Positions 1-6,395 are shown, counted from the first letter of the stretch. The stretch is 10,553 bases of DNA from Spirochaetaceae bacterium (GCA_003170115.1 PMZS01000088.1:1-10553); one strand, 5' to 3'. Numbers and translations are program-made. The notes: generated by a model from the sequence alone, not told the origin.

Positions 1-281
1 AACAAGGGCTTCAACCGAGGACTGAGGGGAACGGTCAACCCGGCATCGAAGGAGAGGGCCGCCACGGACGTCGAGCGTGCCGAGGCCTGCACGGCCATGA
101 CGTCAGGGAGGGCGGGAAGCCACAGTTGAAGCGGAGGAACGGCAATTCCGCTCGCGAGGGCGGGCGTCGCCTTCGAATCGAACAACTCTATGGTGAGAGA
201 CGGCGTGCGAGGCGCCGTGGCGCACGATGCCATGAGCACCGCCGCGCCCGCGGCCAGGAATGCCACGGTTGTATTCTTCAT
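1..281 (-). CDS. Putative lipoprotein, N-terminal part (cut by window edge)
   Basis: The frame opens with ATG at 281 and runs without a stop off the left edge, giving 93 visible codons. The N-terminus is a lipoprotein signal peptide: Lys2, a hydrophobic stretch at residues 5-18, then the lipobox LMASC with Cys20 as the presumed lipidated residue. Spirochaete lipoboxes are known to be relaxed, so Ala/Ser before the Cys is acceptable. A strong Shine-Dalgarno (GGGAGGGG, 287-294) lies 5 nt before the start, and a sigma70-like promoter lies further upstream. The visible mature part is rich in Ala, Pro, Leu and Ser and shows no domain I recognise. The product should be anchored in the inner or outer membrane. 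The function is unknown. The next upstream gene on this strand is another lipoprotein, but the 147-bp gap with its own promoter suggests separate transcription. Confidence 0.8.
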   Translation of the reverse strand, partial: MKNTTVAFLAAGAAVLMASCATAPRTPSLTIELFDSKATPALASGIAVPPLQLWLPALPDVMAVQASARSTSVAALSFDAGLTVPLSPRLKPL

Positions 282-332
282 CGGTTCCCCTCCCAGGGCG
301 TCCAGCACTTGTGCGGACGTTTACCGGACGAA

Positions 333-361
333 ATCCTACAATGACAATTGGTGACGGTCAA
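333..361 (-). promoter_or_regulatory. Sigma70-type promoter for the left-edge lipoprotein
   Basis: On the minus strand, -35 TTGACC (361-356) and -10 TAGGAT (338-333) are separated by exactly 17 bp. Transcription would start near 326, giving a leader of about 45 nt before the ATG at 281. The -35 box overlaps the last unit of the phased repeat array at 360-413, which suggests control by an activator bound next to the -35. Confidence 0.6.
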
Positions 362-413
362 GTTGCGGCTAAGTTGCAGTCACCGGCAAGCGTTTTTGCT
401 ACGGCTTTGCTAC
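360..413. repeat. Phased 11-bp direct repeats, candidate operator
   Basis: On the plus strand AAGTTGC occurs at 360-366 and 371-377, and TTTGCTAC at 395-402 and 406-413. Each pair has an 11-bp period. The shared core TTGC therefore starts at 363, 374, 396 and 407, all in one 11-bp register, with only the central unit (385) degenerate. The array sits directly behind the -35 box of the minus-strand promoter and overlaps it by 2 bp. Direct repeats one helical turn apart and abutting the -35 are how OmpR/PhoB-family response regulators commonly bind. Which protein binds here cannot be told from this window. Confidence 0.5.
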
Positions 414-428
414 AACTACTTTGCGTTC

Positions 429-1148
429 TCAGTCGGGTTCCTTGTCGAAAGTGAAGGAGAATGACGCACCACCGAACGAAATGGTGAGGTCCATAGTGCT
501 CGATTCGCGTCGGCCGAAATCGGCAACAATGATTCCGAAGTATTCGCCGTTCGGCTCAATGTCGGATGGGAAGAAGAGTGAACTTTTCAAGAAGTCGAGT
601 TCGGCTCTCCCCCCCTTGGCGAATTGACTAACGTTTGAAAAAGCGATGTCCCTCTCTATTGCCGCTGCTGTTGGATCATAGGTAGTTGTCGTCGATGTGT
701 AGGTGCCACGGCTGTTATGGTAATAGTCATTTCTTGAATAGCTCCCGTAGGTGGTAGAAGTACTGTATCCTGCGTTAGCGGTGGACATGGCGGCAGAAAC
801 GGCCATCAATACTGCCCCCGCGACTATCTCGTTATGCCGCTTCTTGTAGTATTCCTCCGCGTGATAAACCTTAAGGGGAAGGCCAGATTCTTCGAGCATC
901 ACCGTGGAGTCATCTACGCTCACAGCTTCGGAACGATAGTTTTTTACATAGAGCTTGAAGTAGATAAGACCGCCATTGATCTCAGTCGATACGGCCACAC
1001 CTATTCCGTCTTTGTTCGCCGAGATCGATGGAACTCCTCGTTTGCGTGTGATCTTAGTATCGGAGTCTGAGCGAGGGATTAGGGAGTAGGTTGCACAAGA
1101 AGATACGAGAGCCCCCGCAACAAGCAGGAGAAGTGCCAAACGTTTCAT
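429..1148 (-). CDS. Putative lipoprotein, 239 aa, Ser/Thr/Tyr-rich centre
   Basis: I chose the ATG at 1148 over a frame-extending start at 1295. It has a perfect Shine-Dalgarno (AAGGAGG, 1155-1161) 6 nt upstream, and it begins a typical lipoprotein signal: Lys2-Arg3, a hydrophobic run 4-15, and lipobox LVSSC with Cys18. Residues 108-122 form a second hydrophobic, Ala-rich stretch. It is followed at 123-157 by a low-complexity segment almost entirely Ser, Thr, Tyr, Gly and Asn, which suggests a flexible or surface-exposed linker. The C-terminal part (158-239) alternates hydrophobic and polar residues and is probably beta-rich. Base composition is less GC-rich than in smc. I do not recognise the family. 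The location (lipid-anchored envelope protein) is well supported; the role is unknown. Confidence 0.82.
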   Translation of the reverse strand: MKRLALLLLVAGALVSSCATYSLIPRSDSDTKITRKRGVPSISANKDGIGVAVSTEINGGLIYFKLYVKNYRSEAVSVDDSTVMLEESGLPLKVYHAEEYYKKRHNEIVAGAVLMAVSAAMSTANAGYSTSTTYGSYSRNDYYHNSRGTYTSTTTTYDPTAAAIERDIAFSNVSQFAKGGRAELDFLKSSLFFPSDIEPNGEYFGIIVADFGRRESSTMDLTISFGGASFSFTFDKEPD

Positions 1149-1310
1149 CACTTTCCTCCTTCCAGGATCATAGCACGAGCTGTCAACAATCCGAGTCAAC
1201 AACCCACGGGTGTCTGATTTGGAGCCTCCGACCATGCGTTGGGTTGCTCTGGCGTATGCGATTCTCGGTCCAGAGGACCTGGCCGAGTGTCTCACCTTGA
1301 CCCGCTACGA

Positions 1311-1339
1311 GTGACGTTTTGGGGCGGGCATGGTAGACT
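1311..1339 (+). promoter_or_regulatory. Candidate promoter for the small Cys-rich gene
   Basis: A -35-like GTGACG (1311-1316) and a -10-like TAGACT (1334-1339) are 17 bp apart. A TG lies at 1331-1332, in the extended -10 position. A start near 1346 would give a leader of about 50 nt. Each hexamer matches the consensus at 4 of 6 positions, so this is only suggestive. Confidence 0.28.
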
Positions 1340-1397
1340 CGCACTATTCAAACCCTTGGAGGCGTGAGATCTCGGATTATATGAAAGGAGCGAAAAA

Positions 1398-1586
1398 ATG
1401 AAATCACTTAGAAGACTATTTGGCAAGGGTGATTCTAACAGTGACACTGTTCAATGCTATATTTGTCATAAAATTACATTAAAAAAAAATGCCCTCTGCA
1501 ACATTTCAAGACTTGCAGAAAAAGAACGGGCTGGTGTTGCTGATCCAGAACGCGATTGCTGGCATTGTATAGAATGCATGCAATGA
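1398..1586 (+). CDS. Small Cys-rich protein, 62 aa, possible zinc binder
   Basis: The ATG at 1398 is preceded by a strong Shine-Dalgarno (AAAGGAG, 1384-1390) with 7-nt spacing, good evidence that this short frame is translated. The N-terminus is basic (Lys2, Arg5, Arg6, Lys10). Cysteines sit at 20, 23, 34, 54, 57 and 60, including a CYIC pair near the middle and a CWHCIEC cluster at the C-terminus, with His24 and His56 nearby. Two CxxC units about 30 residues apart are the usual spacing of a structural zinc ribbon, so one bound zinc is plausible. The gene is visibly AT-rich, with runs of A and codons such as AAA, ATT and TTA, unlike smc or rnhB. It stands alone between minus-strand genes, which may indicate acquired DNA. 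I do not recognise the family and assign no function. Confidence 0.6.
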   Translation: MKSLRRLFGKGDSNSDTVQCYICHKITLKKNALCNISRLAEKERAGVADPERDCWHCIECMQ

Positions 1587-1665
1587 TAGGAATACTATCG
1601 CTCGCTCAGAGTTTGATTTAGCTTCCCGCCATGCCGTCCCCCCTCAGTGATACGCTACTCAAAGC

Positions 1666-1681
1666 AGGGCCAACGGCCCCT
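1666..1681 (-). terminator. Weak candidate terminator after the smc operon
   Basis: GGGCC (1667-1671) and GGCCC (1675-1679) form a 5-bp stem around a 3-nt loop, extended by an A-T pair across a bulge. On the minus strand only a short T run (1663-1661) follows. It lies 50 nt beyond the stop of the 54-aa gene. The stem is short and the T tract poor. Confidence 0.25.
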
Positions 1682-1730
1682 ATGCCAAATTCGACCCCCT
1701 ACTCGTGGAAGCACAGAGCTGCGTCTGCGC

Positions 1731-1895
1731 TCACGCCGACAGCTCGCGCAGGAACCGTTCCAACTCGTCCTCGATGGACTCAAGGTGCCGGGCTAACTCG
1801 CGTCTCTCCTGTGCGCTGGCAGCCTTCTCCAACTTCCGATTCGTTGCCCATGCCTGCCACCACAGGCGATCGATGAACTTCTCTTGTTCACTCAT
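1731..1895 (-). CDS. Small helical protein, 54 aa, last gene of smc operon
   Basis: ATG at 1895 overlaps the TGA of the preceding 109-aa gene in an ATGA arrangement, a classic sign of translational coupling; the frame ends at TGA 1731-1733. The product is highly charged. A Trp-rich start (LWWQAW, residues 11-16) is followed by a Glu/Arg/Leu-rich stretch (residues 20-52) with heptad-like Leu spacing. It should form one or two amphipathic helices, perhaps a short coiled coil. No signal peptide or membrane segment is seen. The four-gene order and tight coupling suggest co-expression with the 109-aa protein and possibly direct interaction. I do not recognise the family. The main doubt is its small size; the overlap argues that it is real. 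Confidence 0.55.
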   Translation of the reverse strand: MSEQEKFIDRLWWQAWATNRKLEKAASAQERRELARHLESIEDELERFLRELSA

Positions 1896-2221
1896 ACCCG
1901 GCACAGCCTCGCCCGAAGCTCAGGCATCCGGGGCAAGTTCGGATACTTGTCCAGTACCGCCTGCAACCGCGCTTCCCATCCCAGAGCCGGAAGAGCCCAT
2001 CGCGGAACCTTGACGCCTGTATCCGCTTCTTCCACGGCGTCCCGTATCGTCTGCCGGTACTCCCTGCGTTCAGTGGGAGTCAGGTACCTGTTCTGCCGTT
2101 TGTAGCCGGCCTTGAGGTTGAGGACCCGTTCCAACGGATCGCGTTCCTCAGCCTTTGCCGGCACCGTGGCCGAAGCGATGTAGAGGTCCACGGCTGCCTT
2201 GGCCCATGCCGTGGCGTACAT
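1892..2221 (-). CDS. Hypothetical helical protein, 109 aa, smc operon
   Basis: The ATG at 2221 has a modest Shine-Dalgarno (GGGG, 2229-2232) 7 nt upstream. The same frame stays open above it and still looks like protein (…EQLISVFLRGNP before Met). A CTG at 2251 with GGAG just before it could be an earlier start giving 119 aa. The product is mostly helical and charged. Residues 1-20 are Ala-rich and weakly hydrophobic; the middle is basic (KAGYKRQNRY, 39-48); the end is Pro/Leu/Arg-rich. It is cytosolic by appearance, with no convincing signal peptide or membrane segment. It follows the 145-aa membrane protein gene by 50 bp, and its stop overlaps the start of the 54-aa gene. I do not recognise the family. 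The length and position suggest a lineage-specific gene carried behind smc. Confidence 0.6.
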   Translation of the reverse strand: MYATAWAKAAVDLYIASATVPAKAEERDPLERVLNLKAGYKRQNRYLTPTERREYRQTIRDAVEEADTGVKVPRWALPALGWEARLQAVLDKYPNLPRMPELRARLCRV

Positions 2222-2271
2222 CGGGTTTCCCCGCAGAAAAACCGAAATCAGCTGCTCTCCGGAGTATATAC

Positions 2272-2709
2272 TTATGGCACGTCCTGGAAAAGCCGCTGCA
2301 TGTTCTGGTCGTTGATTGAAGCGACAATTTCGGCCGCGATGTCACGCGGCGCCACCCAGTACTTCGCGGCCTCTTCGCTGCTCCACCGGGTGAGCCGGGG
2401 CCTGAATGGAGCATACTCCATTCCTGCCTCGGGCCGGTCCACCGGCGGCAGGATGAAGTCCTCCGCGCCCAGGGCGAGATCCTCCGTTGTGAGAAGAGGC
2501 TTTTTCATTGCTCGGGCGCTTTCCTGAAGAGCCTGGGCAGCCGCGCGGCGCGACTGGCCGGCCGCCGCGGAAGCGAGAACGGCGAGGGTGATCACGAACG
2601 CCAGGAGGGCAACCCCTGCGACGGCGAGCACCTCAACGCGCGGCAGTCGGATGAGCTGCTTCAGCCTGCTCCCGATTTTCCAGCCTGATGGCAACCAGCT
2701 TCGAGACAC
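2272..2709 (-). CDS. Single-pass membrane protein, 145 aa, overlaps smc 3' end
   Basis: The start is GTG at 2709, inside the last 77 bp of smc but in another frame. It is preceded by GGAGGAG (2714-2720) with 4-nt spacing, so the overlap looks genuine. Residues 1-24 are basic; 27-50 form one transmembrane helix of Val, Ala and Leu. The remaining ~95 residues would lie outside the cytoplasm if the positive-inside rule holds. That part carries a Pro/Glu-rich segment (87-105) and a Trp/Tyr-containing helix near 109-120. No enzyme motif is visible. An uncleaved signal anchor is more likely than a secreted protein, because no cleavage motif follows the helix. Overlap with smc implies translational coupling. 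I do not recognise the family; a Shine-Dalgarno-led start, clean membrane helix and operon position support it as real. Confidence 0.7.
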   Translation of the reverse strand: MSRSWLPSGWKIGSRLKQLIRLPRVEVLAVAGVALLAFVITLAVLASAAAGQSRRAAAQALQESARAMKKPLLTTEDLALGAEDFILPPVDRPEAGMEYAPFRPRLTRWSSEEAAKYWVAPRDIAAEIVASINDQNMQRLFQDVP

Positions 2710-5449
2710 CTGACTCCTCCATCGTCACGCCGTAGAGGACGTCGGCCCCCGCGACTGTCCGTTTGTTGTGGGTGATGACGATGAACTGGGAATGCGCGGA
2801 GAACTCCTTCAGGAGGTTCGTGAGCCTTCCCACGTTCTCCTCGTCGAGCGCCGCGTCGATTTCGTCAAGCAGGCAGAAGGGAGACGGCTTCACCATGTAG
2901 ATGGCGAAGAGGAGCGACACGCCGGTGAGCGAGCGCTCGCCGCCAGAGAGCAGGTTGATGTTCTCCAGCTTCTTGCCGGGAGGCTGGGCAAACACCTCGA
3001 TGCCCGATTCCAGCGGCGCATCGGGATTCTCCAGGCGAAGCTCCGCCCTTCCACCTCCGAACAGGCGGCGGAACACGGTATGGAAGTTCTTCTTGATCTT
3101 GTTGTACGTGTCCAGGAAAAGCTCGGTGGATTCGGTGCGGATTTCCGTGGTGACCCTCTTCAGGTCCTCCCGCGCGCGGGTGAGATCCCCGAGCTGGCCG
3201 GTGAGGAACTCGAAGCGGTCCTTGACCTCGGCGAACTCCTCCGGAGCCATGAGGTTGACCTGGCCGAGCTTGCGCATCTCCTCCCTCAGCTCTCCCAGCC
3301 GGGGACGCAGGTCGCGGTTGGGCTGAAGGTCGGGGATCCGCGTCTCGTACTCGGAGAGGTCCCGGGAAAACCGTTCGGTGAAGCTTGCATGCAGGTCCTT
3401 GATCTCGGTGCGGATCTCGGTGACCTCGATCTGCATCTTTTCGATCTCCGACTGTGCACGGGCGAGCAGAGCGTTCTTCTGCTTCAGCTCCTCTTCTTTC
3501 GAGCTGAGCTCCTTGTTGCGCGTGGAAATCTCCCCCTCGAGCCCGGAGAGCGCGGAACGCGCGGATTTTTCCTGCTCCTCGATCTCCAATCTTTCCTTCT
3601 CGGCAACGGTGGCTCGCTCCTGTGTCTCCTTTACACGACCGAGTGTGTCCATGATCTGCACTCCGACGTCGCCCCTCAGCGCTTCCTGCTCGGTGCGCTC
3701 GCGAGCCAGGCGGCCGATCTCCTCTTCCAGTCCCGTCCGCTGAGTCTGGACCCGCGCCAGATTGACGCGCAGGTCCTCGAGGGTCTTCCGGTATTCCTCG
3801 ATCTTTTCGCGGAGGCCCGAGTTCTCCCGTGCCAGCTCGTCGTTTCTCTGGCGCAGCCGCACGACGCCCGCGGCGTTCTGGTTCACGCGTTCGTCAATGT
3901 CCCGCTTCTTCGTAATGATGCCTTCCGGGGCCAGGAACTCGTCGAGGAACGACGGCGCGAAGGTACGATATCGCTCAAAGAGCTTTTCCAGGGCCGACAG
4001 GCGCTCCAGGGAAGATTTCAAAACGGCAAGGGTGGCCTGGACGACCTTCTCGCGCGCGGCGGCCGGCGTGTTCTGCACCTGGGAGGCATCCTCCAGAAGG
4101 CTCACCTTGCCTCCAAGCTGGATACGCAGGCTCTGCAGGGTATCGGCGATTGACTGCTCCACGGAACGGCGCTCGGCGGAAGAGTACCCCATCTCCTTCA
4201 GGCGCGCGTCGAGCTGGGTGACGATGTCCTCCGTGATCGCCCGAAGCTGGATTCGGAGATCCTCGATGGCCGCGTCCAGCTCCTTCGCCTTCTCCCCGTT
4301 GCGGAGGGTTTCCTCGTCGTTCGTGCGCACGCGCTCGGCGAAGCCCTCGATGTCCCTGATGAAGCCCTGGATGTTCTTCTCCGTCTCCACAATGCGCGCG
4401 GCCAGGTCGGCGAGTCCCGCCTTTTTCCGTTCCGTCTCGGCGTCCATTTCCCCGATCTTGCGCGTGATGTTCTTCTCACGGGCCCGGTCGGCTTCAATGG
4501 CGCGCTCGAGCTCGGTGATCCGCTCCTTGAACATGCGGATCCTGCTCTCGCGCGTGTTCTTCTCCATGTCCAGCTGGTACAGCTTCTTGTGTGACTCCAC
4601 GAGCTGCGATTCCATGGAGTTCACCAGGTCGACCTGCCGGGCAATTGAGTTGCTTACGCTGGTGATCGCGAGGGTGATCTCCTCACGGCCGCGGGCCTTC
4701 TCATTCAGCCGGGCCTCACGCTTCTTCTTGTCCTCAAGCAGTCCCTTCAGGCGGAGGAGCTGGATCTCCAGCTCGACCTCGAAGATCTGCTCACGGAGGG
4801 TGCGGTAGGTCTCCGCCTTTTCCGCCTGCGCCTTCAGTGACGTGTAGCTGCGCCGCACTTCGTCGAGAATACCCTCGACGTGGCGCATGTTCTCTTCCGT
4901 CTTCTCCAGCTTGCGGCCGGCCTCCTGACCTCTCACGCGGTAGCGAGTGATCCCGGCCGCCTCTTCGAATACGAAGCGCCGTTCCTCCGGCTTGGTGGAG
5001 AGGAGCTGGTCGATCTTGCCCTGTTCCATGATGGAGTAGGCGGACTTGCCGATGCCCGTGTCGAAAAAGAGCTCTCGCACCTCGCGAAGCTTCACGGGAT
5101 TGTTGTTGATGAAATACTCGCTCTCCCCGGACCTGTAGAGGCGGCGCCTGATGGAGACCTCGGGCAGCTCCAGGGGCAGCACCTCGTCATGGTTGGACAT
5201 GAGGAGCGTCACCTCTGCCACCCCCAGGGGCTTGCGGGTTTCGGAGCCGGCGAATATCACATCGACCATGTTTTCCGCCCGGAGGGACTTCGAAGACTGC
5301 TCCCCGAGCACCCACTTCATCGCGTCCACGACGTTGCTCTTGCCGCATCCGTTGGGCCCAAGGAGGGCCGCGACCCCGTCCGTGAACTCGATCTGCACCT
5401 TGTCTGCGAAGGATTTGAAGCCGAATATCTCAAGAGTCTTTAAGAACAC
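2633..5449 (-). CDS. smc: Chromosome partition protein SMC, short and hinge-less
   Basis: SMC is the ATPase of the bacterial condensin complex (with ScpA and ScpB) that organises chromosomes. The head is complete. Walker A is GPNGCGKSN (31-39), with Arg57 in the R-loop region and the QGKID Q-loop (143-147). At the C-terminus are the signature LSGGE (834-838), Walker B ending in LLDEID (860-865) with the D-loop after it, and His894 of the switch region. Long Glu/Lys/Arg-rich coiled coils fill about 170-400 and 520-735. At 938 aa it is well short of the usual 1,150-1,200. The middle (about 410-515) lacks the Gly-containing folded hinge of typical SMCs and instead has a Pro-containing segment, FLDEFLAPEGI (501-511). 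Translation starts at GTG 5449 with GGGAG 5 nt upstream. ScpA and ScpB are not in this window. It heads the operon with the three genes downstream. Confidence 0.95.
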   Translation of the reverse strand: MFLKTLEIFGFKSFADKVQIEFTDGVAALLGPNGCGKSNVVDAMKWVLGEQSSKSLRAENMVDVIFAGSETRKPLGVAEVTLLMSNHDEVLPLELPEVSIRRRLYRSGESEYFINNNPVKLREVRELFFDTGIGKSAYSIMEQGKIDQLLSTKPEERRFVFEEAAGITRYRVRGQEAGRKLEKTEENMRHVEGILDEVRRSYTSLKAQAEKAETYRTLREQIFEVELEIQLLRLKGLLEDKKKREARLNEKARGREEITLAITSVSNSIARQVDLVNSMESQLVESHKKLYQLDMEKNTRESRIRMFKERITELERAIEADRAREKNITRKIGEMDAETERKKAGLADLAARIVETEKNIQGFIRDIEGFAERVRTNDEETLRNGEKAKELDAAIEDLRIQLRAITEDIVTQLDARLKEMGYSSAERRSVEQSIADTLQSLRIQLGGKVSLLEDASQVQNTPAAAREKVVQATLAVLKSSLERLSALEKLFERYRTFAPSFLDEFLAPEGIITKKRDIDERVNQNAAGVVRLRQRNDELARENSGLREKIEEYRKTLEDLRVNLARVQTQRTGLEEEIGRLARERTEQEALRGDVGVQIMDTLGRVKETQERATVAEKERLEIEEQEKSARSALSGLEGEISTRNKELSSKEEELKQKNALLARAQSEIEKMQIEVTEIRTEIKDLHASFTERFSRDLSEYETRIPDLQPNRDLRPRLGELREEMRKLGQVNLMAPEEFAEVKDRFEFLTGQLGDLTRAREDLKRVTTEIRTESTELFLDTYNKIKKNFHTVFRRLFGGGRAELRLENPDAPLESGIEVFAQPPGKKLENINLLSGGERSLTGVSLLFAIYMVKPSPFCLLDEIDAALDEENVGRLTNLLKEFSAHSQFIVITHNKRTVAGADVLYGVTMEESGVSKLVAIRLENREQAEAAHPTAAR

Positions 5450-5468
5450 TTCCGCTCCCAGTTAAGAT
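5440..5468 (+). promoter_or_regulatory. Candidate rnhB promoter
   Basis: TTAAGA (5440-5445) and TAAGAT (5463-5468) are spaced by 17 bp, each matching the consensus at 4 of 6 positions. The start site would be near 5475, about 50 nt before rnhB. It overlaps the smc start codon on the other strand. Confidence 0.3.
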
Positions 5469-5487
5469 TCGCTACTATGGCCACCGT

Positions 5488-5516
5488 AGTTAACACCCAT
5501 TGGTGGGGGTGGTCAA
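5488..5516 (-). promoter_or_regulatory. Candidate smc promoter
   Basis: On the minus strand, TTGACC (5516-5511) is followed after 17 bp by TTAACT (5493-5488). The -35 is good and the -10 poor (3 of 6). A start near 5481 would give a leader of about 30 nt before the smc GTG. The -35 overlaps the rnhB Shine-Dalgarno, so the two divergent genes share a very compact 76-bp regulatory gap. Confidence 0.3.
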
Positions 5517-5525
5517 GGAGTTCGC

Positions 5526-6092
5526 GTGGACGCCACGGCACCGAGGATCTGCGGAATCGATGAAGCCGGACGGGGGCCGATTGCCGGGCCCGTCACCGCC
5601 GCCGCCGTGATCCTCCCCAATGATTTCCCCCGTGAGATCCTGGATGACTCGAAGGTCCTCTCTCCCACGCGCCGGCAGGAGGCGGCAGGGATCATCCGCG
5701 CCCTGTCCACATGCTGGGCGCTGGGCTGGGCGACACACGTAGAGATAGATGAGATCAACATCCTTCGTGCCACCCTGCTGGCCATGTCCCGCGCGGTGGA
5801 GGCCCTTTCGCTCCGGCCCGACAAGCTGCTGGTCGACGGGCTGTACTGCCCCGCCTGCGGCATACCGGCCACCGCCGTCGTGAAGGGTGACGCTTCAGTG
5901 CCTGAAATCATGGCGGCCTCGATTCTCGCCAAGACCGCCCGCGATGCATGGATGGAAGAGTACGCGCGGCAGGAGCCTGCCTACCTTTTCGACAAGCACA
6001 AGGGCTACCCGACCGCGGAACACCGGCGGCTGGTCCTCCGGCTGGGGCCGTCGGCCATCCAGCGCCGGACATTCAGGGTCAGTGCCCCTTGA
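5526..6092 (+). CDS. rnhB: Ribonuclease HII
   Basis: RNase HII cleaves the RNA strand of RNA-DNA hybrids and nicks DNA at single misincorporated ribonucleotides, using two metal ions in the cytosol. The 188-aa protein has the family's usual length and complete motifs. DEAGRG (12-17) supplies Asp12 and Glu13; VDG (103-105) supplies Asp104; the AKTARD helix supplies Asp140. HKGYPT (158-163) is the conserved C-terminal loop with the substrate-sensing Tyr161. The DDSK motif (40-43) is also present. The start is GTG at 5526 with AAGGAG 5 nt upstream. The gene is divergent from smc, and its last 14 bp overlap the convergent BpuR-like gene. One mild oddity is VPEIMAASI at 125-133, where many relatives have Ser-x-Ile-Ala-Ala-Ala; the catalytic residues are unaffected. 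Confidence 0.95.
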   Translation: MDATAPRICGIDEAGRGPIAGPVTAAAVILPNDFPREILDDSKVLSPTRRQEAAGIIRALSTCWALGWATHVEIDEINILRATLLAMSRAVEALSLRPDKLLVDGLYCPACGIPATAVVKGDASVPEIMAASILAKTARDAWMEEYARQEPAYLFDKHKGYPTAEHRRLVLRLGPSAIQRRTFRVSAP

Positions 6093-6306
6093 TGTATGAG
6101 ACCGCCGCCTGGAAGGCTTCCAGGAACGACGCCATGTCCTCCTTGAACACGATGACGGTACGGCGTTCGAACCGGTCCTCCTCGCTTTTCTTGCTCTCCA
6201 CGATGTTCAGAAAGAGGTCACCGGTCCGGTTTTCCTTCACGTTGAAAAAATATGTCCGCTTGGCCGTATTGGCTTTCGAGGAAAAGACTTCACCCCGGGT
6301 CCCCAT
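6079..6306 (-). CDS. PUR-alpha-like nucleic-acid-binding protein (BpuR/DUF3276 family)
   Basis: This 75-aa protein is about one PUR repeat long. It starts with a GEVFSSK strand (5-11), then KRTYFFNVKENRTGDLFLNI (16-35), a second set of strands with ERRTVIVFKED (47-57), and a C-terminal helix (58-73). Single-repeat PUR proteins occur mainly in Bacteroidota and spirochaetes. The Borrelia member, BpuR, binds DNA and RNA and influences gene expression, so nucleic-acid binding is the best prediction here. Start ATG 6306 has AGGAGGG upstream and a good promoter at 6343-6371. The gene converges on rnhB with a 14-bp tail-to-tail overlap, so read-through could produce antisense RNA to either gene. Family assignment is from pattern recognition; the specific targets are unknown. 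Confidence 0.85.
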   Translation of the reverse strand: MGTRGEVFSSKANTAKRTYFFNVKENRTGDLFLNIVESKKSEEDRFERRTVIVFKEDMASFLEAFQAAVSYIKGH

Positions 6307-6342
6307 CCGCTGCCCTCCTCACTGGTTCGATGTGCGCATCCG

Positions 6343-6371
6343 ACTATAGCGCGCCGCGCTGGCGATGACTA
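6343..6371 (-). promoter_or_regulatory. Promoter of the BpuR-like gene
   Basis: On the minus strand, TAGTCA (6371-6366) and TATAGT (6348-6343) are spaced by 17 bp; the -10 matches 5 of 6 and the -35 matches 4 of 6. A start near 6336 leaves a leader of about 30 nt containing the Shine-Dalgarno. It lies back to back with the tRNA promoter. Confidence 0.5.
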
Positions 6372-6395
6372 CAATGACAACTACGACGACGACTG

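Noticed and set aside
1155..1175. Extended -10 TGCTATGAT as promoter of the 239-aa lipoprotein
   Set aside because: The start site would fall near 1160, within the Shine-Dalgarno itself, and no fitting -35 lies 17 bp upstream.
1234..1314. Short plus-strand frame (MRWVALAYAILGPEDL…), 26 aa
   Set aside because: The sequence looks protein-like and GGAG lies 9 nt upstream, but it is too short, ends abruptly and matches nothing I know.
1381..1401. Six-codon leader frame (MKGAKK) ending in an ATGA overlap with the 62-aa gene
   Set aside because: It has no Shine-Dalgarno of its own at a usable distance; its sequence is simply the ribosome-binding site of the next gene.
2768..4808. Long plus-strand open frames opposite smc
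   Set aside because: They mirror the GC-rich, Glu/Lys/Arg-heavy coiled-coil codons of smc; their Arg/Ser- and Leu-rich translations show no motifs.
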